From Rhizobium sp. P38BS-XIX (lineage in GTDB: Bacteria > Pseudomonadota > Alphaproteobacteria > Rhizobiales > Rhizobiaceae): DNA of 64,000 nucleotides. Every line of letters starts with the position of its first letter. Positions within the stretch are counted from its first letter, which is position 1. The notes under the pieces are model-generated. The model was not told where the DNA came from. It did not search any database and saw only the letters and a list, made by a program, of their open reading frames with translations. Shown one piece after another: positions 39,278-49,364 of the stretch. The stretch is from the NCBI RefSeq assembly GCF_012641435.1, contig NZ_JABAIJ010000001.1, positions 496,001 through 560,000 on the forward strand, given 5' to 3'. Position numbers and translations under genes: made by a program.

Positions 39278-39295
39278 TGACGGGACCTATTCGAC

Positions 39296-40738
39296 ATGAC
39301 TGCTGACACAATTCTCGCAAGCCTGCATCTTTCCATACCGGAGCTCATCCTCGCGGTCGGTGCACTTGCTTTGCTCATGATCGGTGTGTTCTCGGGCGAA
39401 CGGTCGGGACCGACCGTCACCGGCCTTGCCATCGCGCTTCTTGCGGTGGCCGGTCTCTGGATCATCTTCGTTCCGGGCGAGGGCCTTGCCTATGGCGGCG
39501 CCTATCTCGCAGACGGCTTCTCTCGCTTCATGAAGGTTGTCGCGCTGGTCGGCTCGATCGTCGCCATGTTCCTCAGCATGGGGCAGGCGCGTGAGCAGCA
39601 GCTCGATCGCTTCGAGTTTCCGGTCCTGCTTGTGCTCGCGACCCTCGGCATCCTGCTGATGATCTCGGCGCATGATCTGATCTCGCTCTACCTGTCGCTG
39701 GAACTGCAGTCGCTGGCGCTCTACGTCGTCGCCGCAATCAACCGCGACAGCCTGAAGTCGACCGAAGCCGGCCTGAAGTATTTCGTTCTCGGCGCGCTGT
39801 CGTCGGGCATGCTGCTTTACGGCATGTCGCTGGTTTACGGTTTCACCGGTCACACCAGCTTCGACGCGATCGCAACGGCGCTCAGCTCGGGCACCCGCTC
39901 GCTCGGCCTCGTCTTCGGTCTGGTCTTCGTGCTTGCCGGTCTGGCCTTCAAGATCTCGGCCGTGCCGTTCCACATGTGGACGCCGGACGTTTACGAAGGC
40001 GCGCCGACACCGGTCACCGCCTTCTTCGCCGCTGCGCCGAAGGTTGCCGCCATGGCGATCCTGACCCGCATCGTGGTGACGGCATTTCACCCGGTGCTCG
40101 CTGACTGGCAGCAGATCATCGTGTTCATCTCGATCGCTTCGATGCTGCTCGGTTCCTTTGCGGCGATCGGCCAGCGCAACTTCAAGCGACTGATGGCCTA
40201 TTCCTCGATCGGTCACATGGGCTACGCGCTGGTCGGCCTTGCCGCCGGCACGAAGGCAGGTGTCTCCGGCGTCATGCTGTACATGGTCATCTACATGGTC
40301 ATGACGCTCGGCTCGTTTGCCATCATCATGGCAATGCGCCGCAAGGATGGACGTCAGGTCGAAAACATCGACGATCTTGCGGGCCTTTCCACGACGAACC
40401 CGTTCATGGCGGTTGTTCTGACGGCGCTGATGTTCTCGCTGGCCGGCATTCCGCCGCTCGCGGGCTTCTTCGGGAAGTACTTCGTCTTCCTCGCAGCCAT
40501 CCAGGCGCATCTCTATGCGCTCGCCATCATCGGCGTGCTGTCTTCCGTCGTCGGTGCTTTCTACTATCTGCGCGTCATCAAGGTGATGTGGTTTGATGAA
40601 GCCACGGACGAGTTTGCCCGCACGGCCGGTTCGCTGCGACTGGTCTTCGGTCTGTCCGGTCTCTTCGTCATCGCATACGTAGTCTTCGGCAGTGCAATCG
40701 GCGGTGCTGCCGATCTGGCAGCCGCGACGCTGTTTTGA
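39296..40738 (+). CDS. nuoN: NADH-quinone oxidoreductase subunit N (antiporter-like)
   Basis: A 480-residue proton-pumping subunit and the last nuo gene. [40 protein letters not shown] and [19 protein letters not shown] are family signatures. The stop shares a base with the birA start, so the operon continues into non-respiratory genes. Confidence 0.97.
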   Translation: MTADTILASLHLSIPELILAVGALALLMIGVFSGERSGPTVTGLAIALLAVAGLWIIFVPGEGLAYGGAYLADGFSRFMKVVALVGSIVAMFLSMGQAREQQLDRFEFPVLLVLATLGILLMISAHDLISLYLSLELQSLALYVVAAINRDSLKSTEAGLKYFVLGALSSGMLLYGMSLVYGFTGHTSFDAIATALSSGTRSLGLVFGLVFVLAGLAFKISAVPFHMWTPDVYEGAPTPVTAFFAAAPKVAAMAILTRIVVTAFHPVLADWQQIIVFISIASMLLGSFAAIGQRNFKRLMAYSSIGHMGYALVGLAAGTKAGVSGVMLYMVIYMVMTLGSFAIIMAMRRKDGRQVENIDDLAGLSTTNPFMAVVLTALMFSLAGIPPLAGFFGKYFVFLAAIQAHLYALAIIGVLSSVVGAFYYLRVIKVMWFDEATDEFARTAGSLRLVFGLSGLFVIAYVVFGSAIGGAADLAAATLF

Positions 40739-41502
40739 TGGTGTTTGATTTGAATAGCCGGAAGTCGCTCGCCGACTTCCGGCATGATGCTCTTCTAGAG
40801 ACTTCTTCTACAAATAGCGTCTGCCTCGAAAGGGCGCGCGCTGGCGATGCGGGAAACCTCTGGGTCACCGCCGAGCGCCAGACTGGGGGACGCGGTCGCC
40901 GCGGTCGTCCTTGGCTCTCGGAGCCTGGCAATCTCTACGCATCATTGCTTCTGATCGATCCTGCGCCCATGGAGCGCCTCGGCTCCCTGCCTTTGGCCGT
41001 GGCTGTCGCCGTACATCAGGCAGTGCGCAGCGTACTGCCTTTGGCAGCCGAGCCGGCGGAGATCAAATGGCCGAACGATATTCTGATCGGGCGCAAGAAG
41101 ACCTGCGGTATTCTCATCGAAGGTGAAGCGCTGGCGAACGGCCGCTACGCCTTGGTCATCGGCATCGGTATCAATGTCTCGACCAAGCCGGATACGGCAA
41201 TGTATCCCGTGACGTGCCTGCGCGAGCAAGGATCGATGGTTTCGGCCGAAGAGCTCTTTGCGCATCTCTACGCGGCAATGGTGGAATCCCTTGCTGTCTG
41301 GGATCGAGGCAAGGGTGTGCGTGAGGTTACGGCCCGCTGGCGCGATGTTGCCTGCGGCATCGGCGAAAAGATCACCGTGAATTTGCCTGACAAGTCGATT
41401 TTCGGCCATTTCGTCGGAATCGATGATAATGGCTTGTTGATGCTCGAAACCGATGGCGGCGGGATCATGCCGATCGCGGCGGGCGATGTTTTTCTAGGAT
41501 AA
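40738..41502 (+). CDS. birA: Biotin--[acetyl-CoA-carboxylase] ligase
   Basis: A 254-residue ligase starting at ATG 40738, overlapping nuoN by one base. It attaches biotin to carrier proteins such as acetyl-CoA and propionyl-CoA carboxylase. GGRGRRGRPW near 45 is the biotinyl-AMP loop, EIKWPNDIL and KTCGILIEGE are family blocks, and a small C-terminal SH3-like domain follows. It lacks the N-terminal DNA-binding domain of E. coli BirA, so it should be a ligase only and not a repressor. Confidence 0.95.
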   Translation: MVFDLNSRKSLADFRHDALLETSSTNSVCLERARAGDAGNLWVTAERQTGGRGRRGRPWLSEPGNLYASLLLIDPAPMERLGSLPLAVAVAVHQAVRSVLPLAAEPAEIKWPNDILIGRKKTCGILIEGEALANGRYALVIGIGINVSTKPDTAMYPVTCLREQGSMVSAEELFAHLYAAMVESLAVWDRGKGVREVTARWRDVACGIGEKITVNLPDKSIFGHFVGIDDNGLLMLETDGGGIMPIAAGDVFLG

Positions 41503-41516
41503 TGGTTGGGGACGAA

Positions 41517-43190
41517 ATGGCGAAGCAAGACGAACTGGTGTTTCTGCCACTCGGCGGCGTCGGCGAGATCGGAATGAATCTTGCGCTGTACGGCTATGGC
41601 GCGCCGGAGCATCGCCAGTGGATCATGGTCGATTGCGGCGTCACGTTTCCGGGGCCGGACCTGCCGGGCGTCGATCTCGTTTTGCCGGATATTCGTTTTC
41701 TGGCCAAGGAGCGGAAGAGCCTCAAGGGTATCATCATCACCCACGCCCATGAGGATCACTATGGTGCCTTGAATGATCTCTGGCCGGGGCTCAACGTTCC
41801 CGTCTATGCCTCGGGCTTTACCGCTGGTCTCCTAGAGGCCAAGCGCGATTACGAAAAGACCATGGGTGAAATCCCGATTACGCCGTTCAAAGCCGGCGAT
41901 CGCATCAATGTCGGCCCATTCGAGATCGAAGGCGTGGCCGTCAACCACTCCATTCCAGAACCCATGTCGCTGATGATCCGCACGCCCGTCGGCAATGTGA
42001 TTCACACCGGCGATTGGAAGATCGATCATGAGCCGTCGCTCGGGCCGCTGACGGACGAGACCCGCTTCCGGCAGCTCGGCGACGAAGGCGTTCTGGCGCT
42101 GATGTGCGATTCCACCAATGCGCTGCGCGACGGCGTCTCGCCGTCCGAAAAGGACGTCTCCGCCAGCCTGCGCAAGATCATCGAGGATGCGGAGGGTCGG
42201 GTCGCCATCACGACATTCTCCTCGAATGTTGGCCGTATCCGCACGATCGCCGAGGCTGCCGAAGCGGCCGGTCGCGAAGTGCTGTTGCTTGGCAGTTCTC
42301 TGAAGCGTGTGGTCGATGTCGCCCGCGATGTCGGCCTCATGGAAGGCGTCAAGCCGTTCATTGCCGAGGATGAGTATGGCTATATTCCGCGCGATAAGGT
42401 CGTGGTGATCCTGACGGGTAGCCAGGGCGAGCCGCGTGCGGCCCTTGCCAAACTCGCACGGGATGAGATGCGCCATGTCGCGCTGGCACCGGGCGATATC
42501 GTCGTATTCTCGTCGCGCGCCATTCCCGGCAACGAGAAGGCGATCCAGGATATCAAGAACGGCTTGATCGAACAGGGTATCCATATCGTCACGGACGCCG
42601 AAGCGCTCGTGCATGTGTCCGGACACCCCCGCCGAAACGAACTGCAGAAAATGTATGAGTGGACGAGGCCGAAGGTCGTCGTGCCAGTTCATGGGGAAGC
42701 AACCCACCTCACCGCGCATAAGGAACTGGCCGAGCAAAGCGGCATCGCGACCGTTCCGCGCGTGCGCAACGGCGACATACTGCGGCTTGCACCGGGCTCC
42801 GTCGAGGTCATTGGCGAAGCGCCGCATGGACGTATCTTCAAGGACGGCATACTGATCGGCGATTTCGACGAAATGGGCATCGGCGAGCGCCGGAAGCTTT
42901 CCTATGTCGGCCATGTCGCCGTCAACGTCGTTCTGGATGCTCGCTACGATATCGTCGGCGATCCCGATGTCGTGCCGATCGGCCTGCCGGCCTACGATGA
43001 CGAAGGCGACGAGATGGAAGATACGCTGTTCGACGCCGTCGTCAGCGCGATCGAAAGTGTGCCGCGCGCCCGTCGCAAGGATCTCGACATGCTGCAGGAA
43101 GCCGCCCGCCGTGCCGTGCGTGCAGCCGCGAATCAGGGCTGGGGCAAAAAGCCTATGGTCACGGTGTTCATCACCCGCACCGGCGGCTGA
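41517..43190 (+). CDS. rnj: Ribonuclease J
   Basis: A metallo-beta-lactamase fold nuclease with 5'-3' exonuclease and endonuclease activity on RNA, known in alphaproteobacteria for rRNA and mRNA processing. From ATG 41517 (GGGGA five bases upstream; ATG 41502 is also possible) it has 557 residues. FLPLGGVGEIGMNL opens the fold, HAHEDH at 76-81 binds two zinc ions, HTGDWKIDHEP and the beta-CASP part LTGSQGEPRAAL and HVSGHPRRNELQKM follow. It overlaps or abuts birA. Confidence 0.95.
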   Translation: MAKQDELVFLPLGGVGEIGMNLALYGYGAPEHRQWIMVDCGVTFPGPDLPGVDLVLPDIRFLAKERKSLKGIIITHAHEDHYGALNDLWPGLNVPVYASGFTAGLLEAKRDYEKTMGEIPITPFKAGDRINVGPFEIEGVAVNHSIPEPMSLMIRTPVGNVIHTGDWKIDHEPSLGPLTDETRFRQLGDEGVLALMCDSTNALRDGVSPSEKDVSASLRKIIEDAEGRVAITTFSSNVGRIRTIAEAAEAAGREVLLLGSSLKRVVDVARDVGLMEGVKPFIAEDEYGYIPRDKVVVILTGSQGEPRAALAKLARDEMRHVALAPGDIVVFSSRAIPGNEKAIQDIKNGLIEQGIHIVTDAEALVHVSGHPRRNELQKMYEWTRPKVVVPVHGEATHLTAHKELAEQSGIATVPRVRNGDILRLAPGSVEVIGEAPHGRIFKDGILIGDFDEMGIGERRKLSYVGHVAVNVVLDARYDIVGDPDVVPIGLPAYDDEGDEMEDTLFDAVVSAIESVPRARRKDLDMLQEAARRAVRAAANQGWGKKPMVTVFITRTGG

Positions 43191-43221
43191 CGTCGCTGGT
43201 CTGCTTGGGGAGGAGGGATCC

Positions 43222-43626
43222 ATGCTTGGACGCATCAATCATGTCGCGCTCGCCGTTCCGGATATAGCAAAGGCCTCGAGCATCTATCGCGAGATGTTGG
43301 GCGCTGAATTGTCGGAGCCTCAGGCGCTTCCTGAGCATGGCGTAACCGTGGTTTTCGTCGAACTGCCGAACGGCAAGGTCGAGCTCCTCGAGCCGCTGGG
43401 TGAGACGTCACCGATCGCAGCTTTCCTCGCCAAAAATCCGGACGGCGGGATGCATCATATTTGCTATGAGGTTGCGGATATCATCGCGGCTCGCGATCAT
43501 CTCGCTGCTGCGGGCGCTCGCGTCCTTGGAAACGGCGAACCGAAGATTGGCGCGCACGGCAAGCCGGTGCTCTTTCTGCACCCGAAGGACTTTTTCGGCA
43601 CGCTGATCGAGCTGGAACAAGTGTGA
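43222..43626 (+). CDS. mce: Methylmalonyl-CoA epimerase
   Basis: A 134-residue glyoxalase-fold enzyme converting (S)- to (R)-methylmalonyl-CoA in propionyl-CoA use. NHVALAVPDI holds the first metal histidine, GMHHICYEV the second, and the terminal TLIELEQV a metal glutamate. A strong ribosome site (GGGGAGGAGGG) precedes the ATG. It is next to birA, which biotinylates propionyl-CoA carboxylase, a plausible functional link. Confidence 0.92.
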   Translation: MLGRINHVALAVPDIAKASSIYREMLGAELSEPQALPEHGVTVVFVELPNGKVELLEPLGETSPIAAFLAKNPDGGMHHICYEVADIIAARDHLAAAGARVLGNGEPKIGAHGKPVLFLHPKDFFGTLIELEQV

Positions 43627-43630
43627 CACT

Positions 43631-43650
43631 AAAGCGCTGCATGGCGCTTT
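43631..43650. other. Stem-loop after mce
   Basis: AAAGCGC (43631-43637) pairs with GCGCTTT (43644-43650) around TGCATG, five bases after the mce stop. There is no T-run, so terminator function is doubtful. A second small hairpin (GTGC/GCAC) follows at about 43655-43670. Confidence 0.3.
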
Positions 43651-43823
43651 GAAAGTGTGCAGCTTTGCACCTATAAGCGATTTGGAAGAGGAAAGGGCAG
43701 ACTTGCTCGTCTCTCGGCGCAACTGCGCCGATCATGCGAGACGGAGTTGTGCCCGCAATTGCAAGAATGCAGAGCTAAGGCGTTTCCAGTCTACTCGAAG
43801 ACGGAACGTTCTAGGGGAGTGAA

Positions 43824-44102
43824 ATGGCTCAACAGATCGTCGCGAGCTTCGCGGTTTATTTCGTCATCTGGTGGATTACGCTGTTTGCGGTCCTTCCTTT
43901 CGGCTTGCGCACACAGGCCGAGGACGATCATGTGCTGCTGGGCACTGTCGAAAGCGCGCCGACGAAATTCCGAGCCTGGCGAGTCATATTCTTCACGACG
44001 TTGGTATCGGCGATCTTATACGGCGCCTGGTATATCGCCTCGCATTACTTCGGGCTCAGTATCGACTCCATCCCGAAGATCGTTCCGGACTTCGACAAGT
44101 AA
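43824..44102 (+). CDS. DUF1467 two-helix membrane protein
   Basis: A 92-residue protein with two hydrophobic helices (IVASFAVYFVIWWITLFAVLPF near 4-25; VIFFTTLVSAILYGAWYIAS near 54-73) joined by a polar loop with RTQAEDDHVLLGTVESAP. This pattern is the DUF1467 family of small alphaproteobacterial inner-membrane proteins, function unknown. AGGGGAG precedes the ATG. Confidence 0.88.
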   Translation: MAQQIVASFAVYFVIWWITLFAVLPFGLRTQAEDDHVLLGTVESAPTKFRAWRVIFFTTLVSAILYGAWYIASHYFGLSIDSIPKIVPDFDK

Positions 44103-44278
44103 AGGCTGGCACCAAGATTGGGGAGGGGTGCTAAGTATTGGCTGCCTCTGAATGGCCTTCCAGCCGTCACACGCCTGTCATTGAAATGAAGCAAAGAACT
44201 AGCGAGTATCGCTCGTTTCACAATGGTGTCGCGCTGCCGCAAATGGCTGTCCGTTGAAGATGATCCAGAGTGAAAAGC

Positions 44279-44430
44279 AAAAAAAAACAAGGCTATAAGC
44301 CTTGTTTTAAAGTATCGCGTGATCCTTATCCGTTACCGGGGCAGCGAGCGAGCGCGCCTAAGATCTGATCCTCCCAAGACTTGACCGCGAAACGACAAGA
44401 ATTTAACCTTCCTGCCTCTTTTGTGAGCTA
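44279..44430 (-). ncRNA. Probable trans-acting small RNA (possibly alpha-r9/Smr9C family)
   Basis: On the minus strand a perfect 11-bp hairpin followed by nine T ends a transcript, yet no minus-strand gene lies upstream of it. About 150 bases upstream a possible promoter reads ATGACA, 17 bases, TAATTT (about 44436-44464), so the transcript would be about 150 bases. I recall that the rhizobial alpha-r9 RNA Smr9C lies next to proS, which fits, but strand and sequence were not compared. The -10 box is poor. Confidence 0.4.
44284..44308 (-). terminator. Intrinsic terminator with perfect 11-bp stem
   Basis: AAAACAAGGCT and AGCCTTGTTTT pair exactly around ATA. On the minus strand nine T follow (44287-44279); on the plus strand only four T follow. 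Minus-strand use is therefore the better reading, though it could also stop plus-strand transcripts from the DUF1467 gene. Confidence 0.8.
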
Positions 44431-44441
44431 AAATTAGCTCA
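44424..44441. promoter_or_regulatory. 18-base palindrome upstream of the proS promoter
   Basis: TGAGCTAA and TTAGCTCA are exact inverted copies around AA. It is 62 bases upstream of the proS -35 and overlaps the predicted start of the minus-strand small RNA, so it could be an operator for either. Confidence 0.35.
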
Positions 44442-44502
44442 AAGATTGGGCTTTGTCATCCTTTTTTTTGCTTTTTTGTTACAGTCGCGCAGAATTTTTC
44501 TG

Positions 44503-44532
44503 TTGACAGTTTTTCGCCGTAAATCCTTATAA
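44503..44532 (+). promoter_or_regulatory. Strong sigma70-type promoter for proS
   Basis: TTGACA (44503-44508) and TTATAA (44527-44532) are spaced by 18 bases. The predicted start near 44540 gives a leader of about 180 bases before the proS ATG. Confidence 0.6.
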
Positions 44533-44717
44533 ATGCCCATTTTTTTGAAATCATTAAAATAAGCGCTATCGCCTGCATTCACAGGCGTTCGTCAAGTCTG
44601 CCTCTTGGAGAATGCGGGTTTCCTTCCTTCGCCGAAGCAGTTATGAACTGCCTCCAGTACATAATTTGCTAACGATTCCGCCAAGGGCGGATTGTCAAAC
44701 CATCTGGAACAAGCGTC

Positions 44718-46040
44718 ATGCGTCTGTCTCGTTACTTCATGCCCATTCTGAAGGAAAATCCTAAAGAGGCTGAAATTGTTTCCCATCGGCTCATGCTGCG
44801 TACAGGCATGATCCGCCAGCAGTCGCAGGGCATTTATTCTTGGCTGCCACTTGGCAAGCGCGTGCTTGACAAGGTCAACAAGATCATTCGCGAAGAACAG
44901 AACCGCTCCGGTGCCATTGAACTCTCGATGCCAACATTGCAGTCGGCCGAGCTCTGGCAGGAAAGCGGCCGTTACGACGCCTATGGCAAGGAAATGCTGC
45001 GCATCAAGGACCGGCAAGACCGGCCCATGCTGTACGGCCCGACCAACGAAGAAATGGTCACTGACATCTTCAGGTCCTACATCAAGTCCTACAAGGACTT
45101 GCCGTTGAACCTCTATCATATCCAGCTGAAGTTCCGTGACGAGATTCGTCCGCGCTTCGGCACCATGCGCTCGCGCGAATTCATGATGAAGGACGCCTAT
45201 TCCTTCGATCTGACGCAGGAGGGCGCAGTCCACTCCTATAACAAGATGTTCGCGGCCTATCTGCGCACCTTCAATCGTCTCGGTCTGCGGGCAATTCCCA
45301 TGCGCGCCGATACCGGCCCGATCGGTGGCAATCTCAGCCATGAATTCATCATTCTTGCCGACACCGGCGAGTCGGAAGTGTTTTGCCACAAGGATTTCGT
45401 CAATTTCGACATCCCCGGCGAAGACACGAATTTCGACGATGTCGCCGGTCTGAAGGGCATTTTCGATAAATGGACCTCGGTCTACGCCGCGACGTCGGAA
45501 ATGCACGACGAAGCTGCTTTCGACGCTATTCCCGAAAGCGATCGCTTGTCCGCACGTGGCATCGAGGTCGGTCATATCTTCTACTTCGGTACGAAATACT
45601 CCGAGCCGATGGGTGCCAAAGTTCAGGGTCCCGACGGCAAGGAACACGCTGTCCACATGGGATCGTACGGTATTGGGCCTACACGCCTTGTTCCCGCCAT
45701 CATCGAAGCATCGCATGATGAGAACGGAATCATCTGGCCGGCTTCGGTTGCGCCGTTTGATGCCGTCGTGATCAACATGAAGGCCGGCGATCAAGCCTGT
45801 GACGATGCATGCGAAACGGTCTATGCCGCGCTTATGAAGGCTGGCAAGGACGTGCTGTATGACGATCGTGACGAGCGCGCCGGAACGAAGTTCGCAACAG
45901 CCGATCTGATCGGTGTGCCGGTTCAGATCATCGTCGGACCGCGTTCGATCGCGAACGGCGAAGTGGAAGTGAAAGACCGCAAGACAGGCGATCGTGAAAC
46001 GATGACGGTCGAAGCTGCAATCAAGCGGCTGGCAGGCTGA
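44718..46040 (+). CDS. proS: Prolyl-tRNA synthetase, short alphaproteobacterial type
   Basis: A class II synthetase of 440 residues. Motif 1 region [19 protein letters not shown], motif 2 [21 protein letters not shown] (conserved Arg pair) and motif 3 [16 protein letters not shown] are present, followed by the anticodon-binding domain. At 440 residues it lacks the inserted editing domain of E. coli ProS (572 residues), as is usual in alphaproteobacteria. It starts a run with lolC and lolD. Confidence 0.96.
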   Translation: MRLSRYFMPILKENPKEAEIVSHRLMLRTGMIRQQSQGIYSWLPLGKRVLDKVNKIIREEQNRSGAIELSMPTLQSAELWQESGRYDAYGKEMLRIKDRQDRPMLYGPTNEEMVTDIFRSYIKSYKDLPLNLYHIQLKFRDEIRPRFGTMRSREFMMKDAYSFDLTQEGAVHSYNKMFAAYLRTFNRLGLRAIPMRADTGPIGGNLSHEFIILADTGESEVFCHKDFVNFDIPGEDTNFDDVAGLKGIFDKWTSVYAATSEMHDEAAFDAIPESDRLSARGIEVGHIFYFGTKYSEPMGAKVQGPDGKEHAVHMGSYGIGPTRLVPAIIEASHDENGIIWPASVAPFDAVVINMKAGDQACDDACETVYAALMKAGKDVLYDDRDERAGTKFATADLIGVPVQIIVGPRSIANGEVEVKDRKTGDRETMTVEAAIKRLAG

Positions 46041-46061
46041 TACAAATAGGATGGAAGGCGA

Positions 46062-47372
46062 ATGGCGGTGAGCGCGGCAGTGGAACAGCAGGGAAAATCG
46101 TTCAAGGCCAACCCATCGTCTCGCCCGTTTTCCGGATTCGAACGGTTGGTCGCCTGGCGCTATCTTCGCTCCAGGCGTAAGGAGGCCTCGATCTCCGTGA
46201 TCGCAGGCTTCTCGCTGGTCGGCATCATGCTCGGCGTTGCCGCGTTGATTATCGTCATGGCGGTCATGAACGGCTTTCGTGCCGAGCTTTTCAAGCAGAT
46301 CCTCGGTTTCAACGGCCACGTCGTCGTGCAGCCGATCGACTCGCCACTCAATGACTATGCCGAATTGGCCAAGAAATTCGCGGCGGTTCCTGGCGTAACC
46401 ATGGCCCTGCCGCTGGTCGAAGGCGAAACGCTGGCGTCCGGACGCGGTGGCTCCGGCACCGGCGCATTGGTTCGCGGCGTCCGTCCTGAAGATATGACCA
46501 AGCTCAAGACCGTGTCGGATCATATCGTCTCCGGCGATATGGTCGGCTTTGCCTCGGGGCAGGGTGTGCTGGTGGGAACACGTCTCGCGCGGCAGCTGGG
46601 CTTGACCGTTGGCGATCAGATCACATTGACGGCGCCTGATGGTGACGTCACGCCGTTCGGCGTCAACCCGCGCGTCAAGGCGTATACGATTGCCGGCCTC
46701 TTCGAGGTTGGCATGTCGGAATATGATTCCTCCGTCGTCTTCATGCCGCTGGAAGAATCGCAGGTCTTCTTCAATGCCGAAGGCATCGTCGAGAAGATCG
46801 AGCTTTTCGTCAGCAATCCAGACGATGTCGATGAATTGAGGCCGAAGATCGAGGCCGCGGCCGGCCGCCAGGTGTTCCTCACCGATTGGCGGCAAGTGAA
46901 TGAGACCTTCTTCTCCGCTCTGCAGGTCGAGCGCAACACCATGTTCATGATCCTGACGTTGATCGTGCTCGTCGCCGCGCTGAACATCATCTCCGGCCTG
47001 ATCATGCTGGTGAAGGACAAGGGAAGCGATATCGCGATCCTGCGCACCATGGGTGCGACCTCCGGCGCGATCATGCGCATCTTCTTCATGACGGGCGCAG
47101 CCATCGGCGTCGTCGGCACGCTCGCTGGCGTTTTGCTCGGCGTCGTGGTGTGCCTGAATATCGAATCCATCCGCCAGTTCTTCTCCTGGATTTCAGGCAC
47201 CGTGATATTCAATCCGGAAGTCTATTTCCTGAGCAAGCTGCCGGCCGAAATGAACATGAGTGAGACCATTTCCGTCATCGTCATGGCGCTCACGCTCTCC
47301 TTCCTTGCCACGATTTTCCCGGCCTGGCGTGCCTCGCGGCTCGATCCAGTGCAGGCGCTGCGCTACGAATAA
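46062..47372 (+). CDS. lolC: Lipoprotein-releasing system permease LolC/E
   Basis: A 436-residue inner-membrane protein that extracts lipoproteins for transfer to LolA. The N-terminal helix [28 protein letters not shown] is the LolCE signature region (read near 45-72), a large periplasmic domain follows, and three helices lie near 290-420. The C-terminal [18 protein letters not shown] is typical. Only one lolC/E-type gene is present, so it probably acts as a homodimer. It is 11 bases before lolD. Confidence 0.94.
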   Translation: MAVSAAVEQQGKSFKANPSSRPFSGFERLVAWRYLRSRRKEASISVIAGFSLVGIMLGVAALIIVMAVMNGFRAELFKQILGFNGHVVVQPIDSPLNDYAELAKKFAAVPGVTMALPLVEGETLASGRGGSGTGALVRGVRPEDMTKLKTVSDHIVSGDMVGFASGQGVLVGTRLARQLGLTVGDQITLTAPDGDVTPFGVNPRVKAYTIAGLFEVGMSEYDSSVVFMPLEESQVFFNAEGIVEKIELFVSNPDDVDELRPKIEAAAGRQVFLTDWRQVNETFFSALQVERNTMFMILTLIVLVAALNIISGLIMLVKDKGSDIAILRTMGATSGAIMRIFFMTGAAIGVVGTLAGVLLGVVVCLNIESIRQFFSWISGTVIFNPEVYFLSKLPAEMNMSETISVIVMALTLSFLATIFPAWRASRLDPVQALRYE

Positions 47373-47383
47373 GGAATCCACAT

Positions 47384-48070
47384 TTGATAAAACGCAACGT
47401 CGTCCTCCAGCTCTCTGGCGTGGAGCGTCATTACGGGCAGGGTGAGACGCAGTTGTCGATCCTGAAGCAGGCCGATTTTTCGCTGCGCAGCGGCGAAATC
47501 GTCGCACTTGTCGCGCCTTCGGGCACGGGCAAGTCGACGCTGTTGCATGTGGCTGGCCTGCTGGAGCATCCGGACGGCGGCGAAGTGCTGATCAATGGCC
47601 AGGCGTGCGAAGGCCTCTCCGACGACAAGCGCACGGCTGTGCGCCGCAGCGAAATCGGCTTCGTCTATCAGTTTCATCATCTGCTGCCCGAATTCTCGGC
47701 GCTTGAAAATATCATGATGCCGCAGCTGATTTCCGGCCTCTCTCGCAAAGATGCGAGCGAACGCGCCGCTCAGCTTCTCGACTATATGCGCATCGGTCAC
47801 CGTGGCGATCATCGCCCTGCTGAACTCTCCGGTGGCGAGCAGCAGCGTGTCGCTATTGCCCGCGCAGTTGCCAATGCACCGCTGGTGCTGTTGGCCGACG
47901 AGCCCACAGGCAACCTCGACCCGGCAACGGCGCATTATGTTTTTGACGCGCTGGAAGCGCTGGTGCGCCAATCCGGTCTTGCGGCGCTGATCGCTACGCA
48001 CAATCACGAGTTGGCAGCCCGAATGGATCGCCGCGTGACACTGAGCGAAGGCAAAGTTGTCGAGGTCTGA
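47384..48070 (+). CDS. lolD: Lipoprotein-releasing system ATPase LolD
   Basis: A 228-residue ABC ATPase starting at TTG 47384 with AAGGA eight bases upstream. Walker [13 protein letters not shown] near 44-55, signature [14 protein letters not shown] near 147, and Walker [13 protein letters not shown] are intact. It powers LolC/E. The TTG start may keep its level below that of the permease. Confidence 0.95.
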   Translation: MIKRNVVLQLSGVERHYGQGETQLSILKQADFSLRSGEIVALVAPSGTGKSTLLHVAGLLEHPDGGEVLINGQACEGLSDDKRTAVRRSEIGFVYQFHHLLPEFSALENIMMPQLISGLSRKDASERAAQLLDYMRIGHRGDHRPAELSGGEQQRVAIARAVANAPLVLLADEPTGNLDPATAHYVFDALEALVRQSGLAALIATHNHELAARMDRRVTLSEGKVVEV

Positions 48071-48075
48071 TCTCT

Positions 48076-48543
48076 TTAGGGGATGATCAGGCCGCCACGA
48101 TAATCCAGCTCGTAAGCCCTGCGTTCGCTGACGACGATAGCTTCGTAGCCGCTGAAATCATGGCAGTCGCCGATGTTTTCATCGACGTAAAGCCCGTAGG
48201 CATGCTCGAACTCGAAACCGCCGAGAAATCGTTTTTCGTCAAGATAGAGCCGCAGCAGGGCCGACTTGATCACCATGCCGGCGCGTGTCCCGTCGATGAG
48301 ATCGGGCTCGATGATATGGCCGAAATAATTCATCGCCCAGACCGGCTCGTCATCATGCCAAACAAGTTCCTGCCCGGCAAAATTCCTGCCGCCGAAATAG
48401 CTGTCGAGATAGCGCCAGCGGCCGCTGACATAGCCGATATCATGCGATCCGCTTCGGCAGGATGCCAGTCTCTCGCCATCGCCGACATAGGTCTCGGCTT
48501 TGGCGACGACAATAAAATCGTTCAGCGCGGCAAGATCCGGCAT
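48076..48543 (-). CDS. DUF5680-type hypothetical protein
   Basis: From ATG 48543, directly after GGAGAGGGAC, the product has 155 residues; TTG 48555 is a weaker start. TYVGDGERLASCRSGSHDIGY and WRYLDSYFGGRNFAGQE are the conserved blocks I associate with DUF5680, sometimes found attached to regulators. No signal peptide or membrane helix. It converges on lolD with five bases between the stops. Function unknown. Confidence 0.8.
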   Translation of the reverse strand: MPDLAALNDFIVVAKAETYVGDGERLASCRSGSHDIGYVSGRWRYLDSYFGGRNFAGQELVWHDDEPVWAMNYFGHIIEPDLIDGTRAGMVIKSALLRLYLDEKRFLGGFEFEHAYGLYVDENIGDCHDFSGYEAIVVSERRAYELDYRGGLIIP

Positions 48544-48618
48544 GTCCCTCTCCAAATCTGGTGAGCGGGAACATTGCCATTGGCGGCAGATTTTGTAAAG
48601 AACAAAAAGAGAACAGGC

Positions 48619-49215
48619 TTATTCCTGGCTGTTCCCGCAAGCTTTCTGGCCGAGGTCGTCGTTCCAGTCTTGAATGCTGACGGTTCGCGCATCCGCCTTC
48701 AGCGTCTTGCCGTCTTTTGTCACCTTGCCGGTCAGCACATTGTAATCGCAGCTATGGCTGTCGTCCGGTGCGAGCGTATCGACAGACTCATAGGTATAGC
48801 CGGCGACGACGAAGGTGTTGTTGCGATATGCCAGCGTCAGCGTCTGGTGCCAGCGATCCCGGCCGATGGCCTCATTCTGAGAGGTGATCGCGATCGAGCC
48901 GTTTGGCAACGCCGAGATCGATGGCTCTTGTCCATAGATGCCATCCGGCGACGCTCTGCCCCAGATCTTGTCCGGAGCGCTTGCGGCCAGCTTCAGCAAG
49001 GAATGTTGGTTATCGCGTAGATAGATATAGACGCCAATGGAGGTATCGGCGTCGGCGCCCTGCGCGGGGGCTACCAAAAGCGCGAGGTCCTGATCACCAT
49101 CCTTGTTCCAGTCGCCGATCGCGGCATCGACGATGCGGCTTGGCGCAATGGCGTCCTCGGCATGGACGGCGGTTGCGAGCGAAAGAAGAATGAGAACGCA
49201 GCCAAGTGATTTCAT
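48619..49215 (-). CDS. Periplasmic hypothetical protein with an FG-GAP/VCBS-like motif
   Basis: From ATG 49215 (GGGGAG upstream) the protein has 198 residues. A signal peptide (LGCVLILLSLATAVHA) is followed by IGDWNKDGDQDLALLV, an Asp-rich calcium-loop motif seen in FG-GAP/VCBS repeats, present once near 31-46. One Cys near 158 and another near the C-terminus may form a disulfide. The family is known only as hypothetical in rhizobia as far as I can tell. It probably acts in the periplasm. Confidence 0.78.
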   Translation of the reverse strand: MKSLGCVLILLSLATAVHAEDAIAPSRIVDAAIGDWNKDGDQDLALLVAPAQGADADTSIGVYIYLRDNQHSLLKLAASAPDKIWGRASPDGIYGQEPSISALPNGSIAITSQNEAIGRDRWHQTLTLAYRNNTFVVAGYTYESVDTLAPDDSHSCDYNVLTGKVTKDGKTLKADARTVSIQDWNDDLGQKACGNSQE

Positions 49216-49364
49216 CGAGATCTCCCCTTTGCTTCTGCATAGCGTCGTGTCGCGGCCGCGTCCATTCAGGCTGAAAAGTAGGGTGATGAAATTTATTGAT
49301 GCATCTATTGACTCTCGAACAAAAATAGAACAAAAAATAAACATAACGAGTAAGGAGCGCGTAA

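Larger units (their letters stand above)
44103..44717. other. Intergenic region before proS with RNA signals
   Basis: These 615 bases hold, left to right, an intrinsic terminator (44284-44308) best used from the minus strand, a likely minus-strand small RNA, a palindrome (44424-44441), T-rich runs, a sigma70-type promoter for proS (44503-44532) and two small hairpins in the proS leader (CGCCTG/CAGGCG at 44570-44587; CCGCC/GGCGG near 44679). No protein gene is visible. Confidence 0.6.

Noticed and set aside
44592..46895. A 767-codon open frame antisense to proS and lolC
   Set aside because: It mirrors the codon phase of the two well-supported genes on the other strand, spans their boundary and has no recognisable domain; long antisense frames are common in GC-rich genomes.
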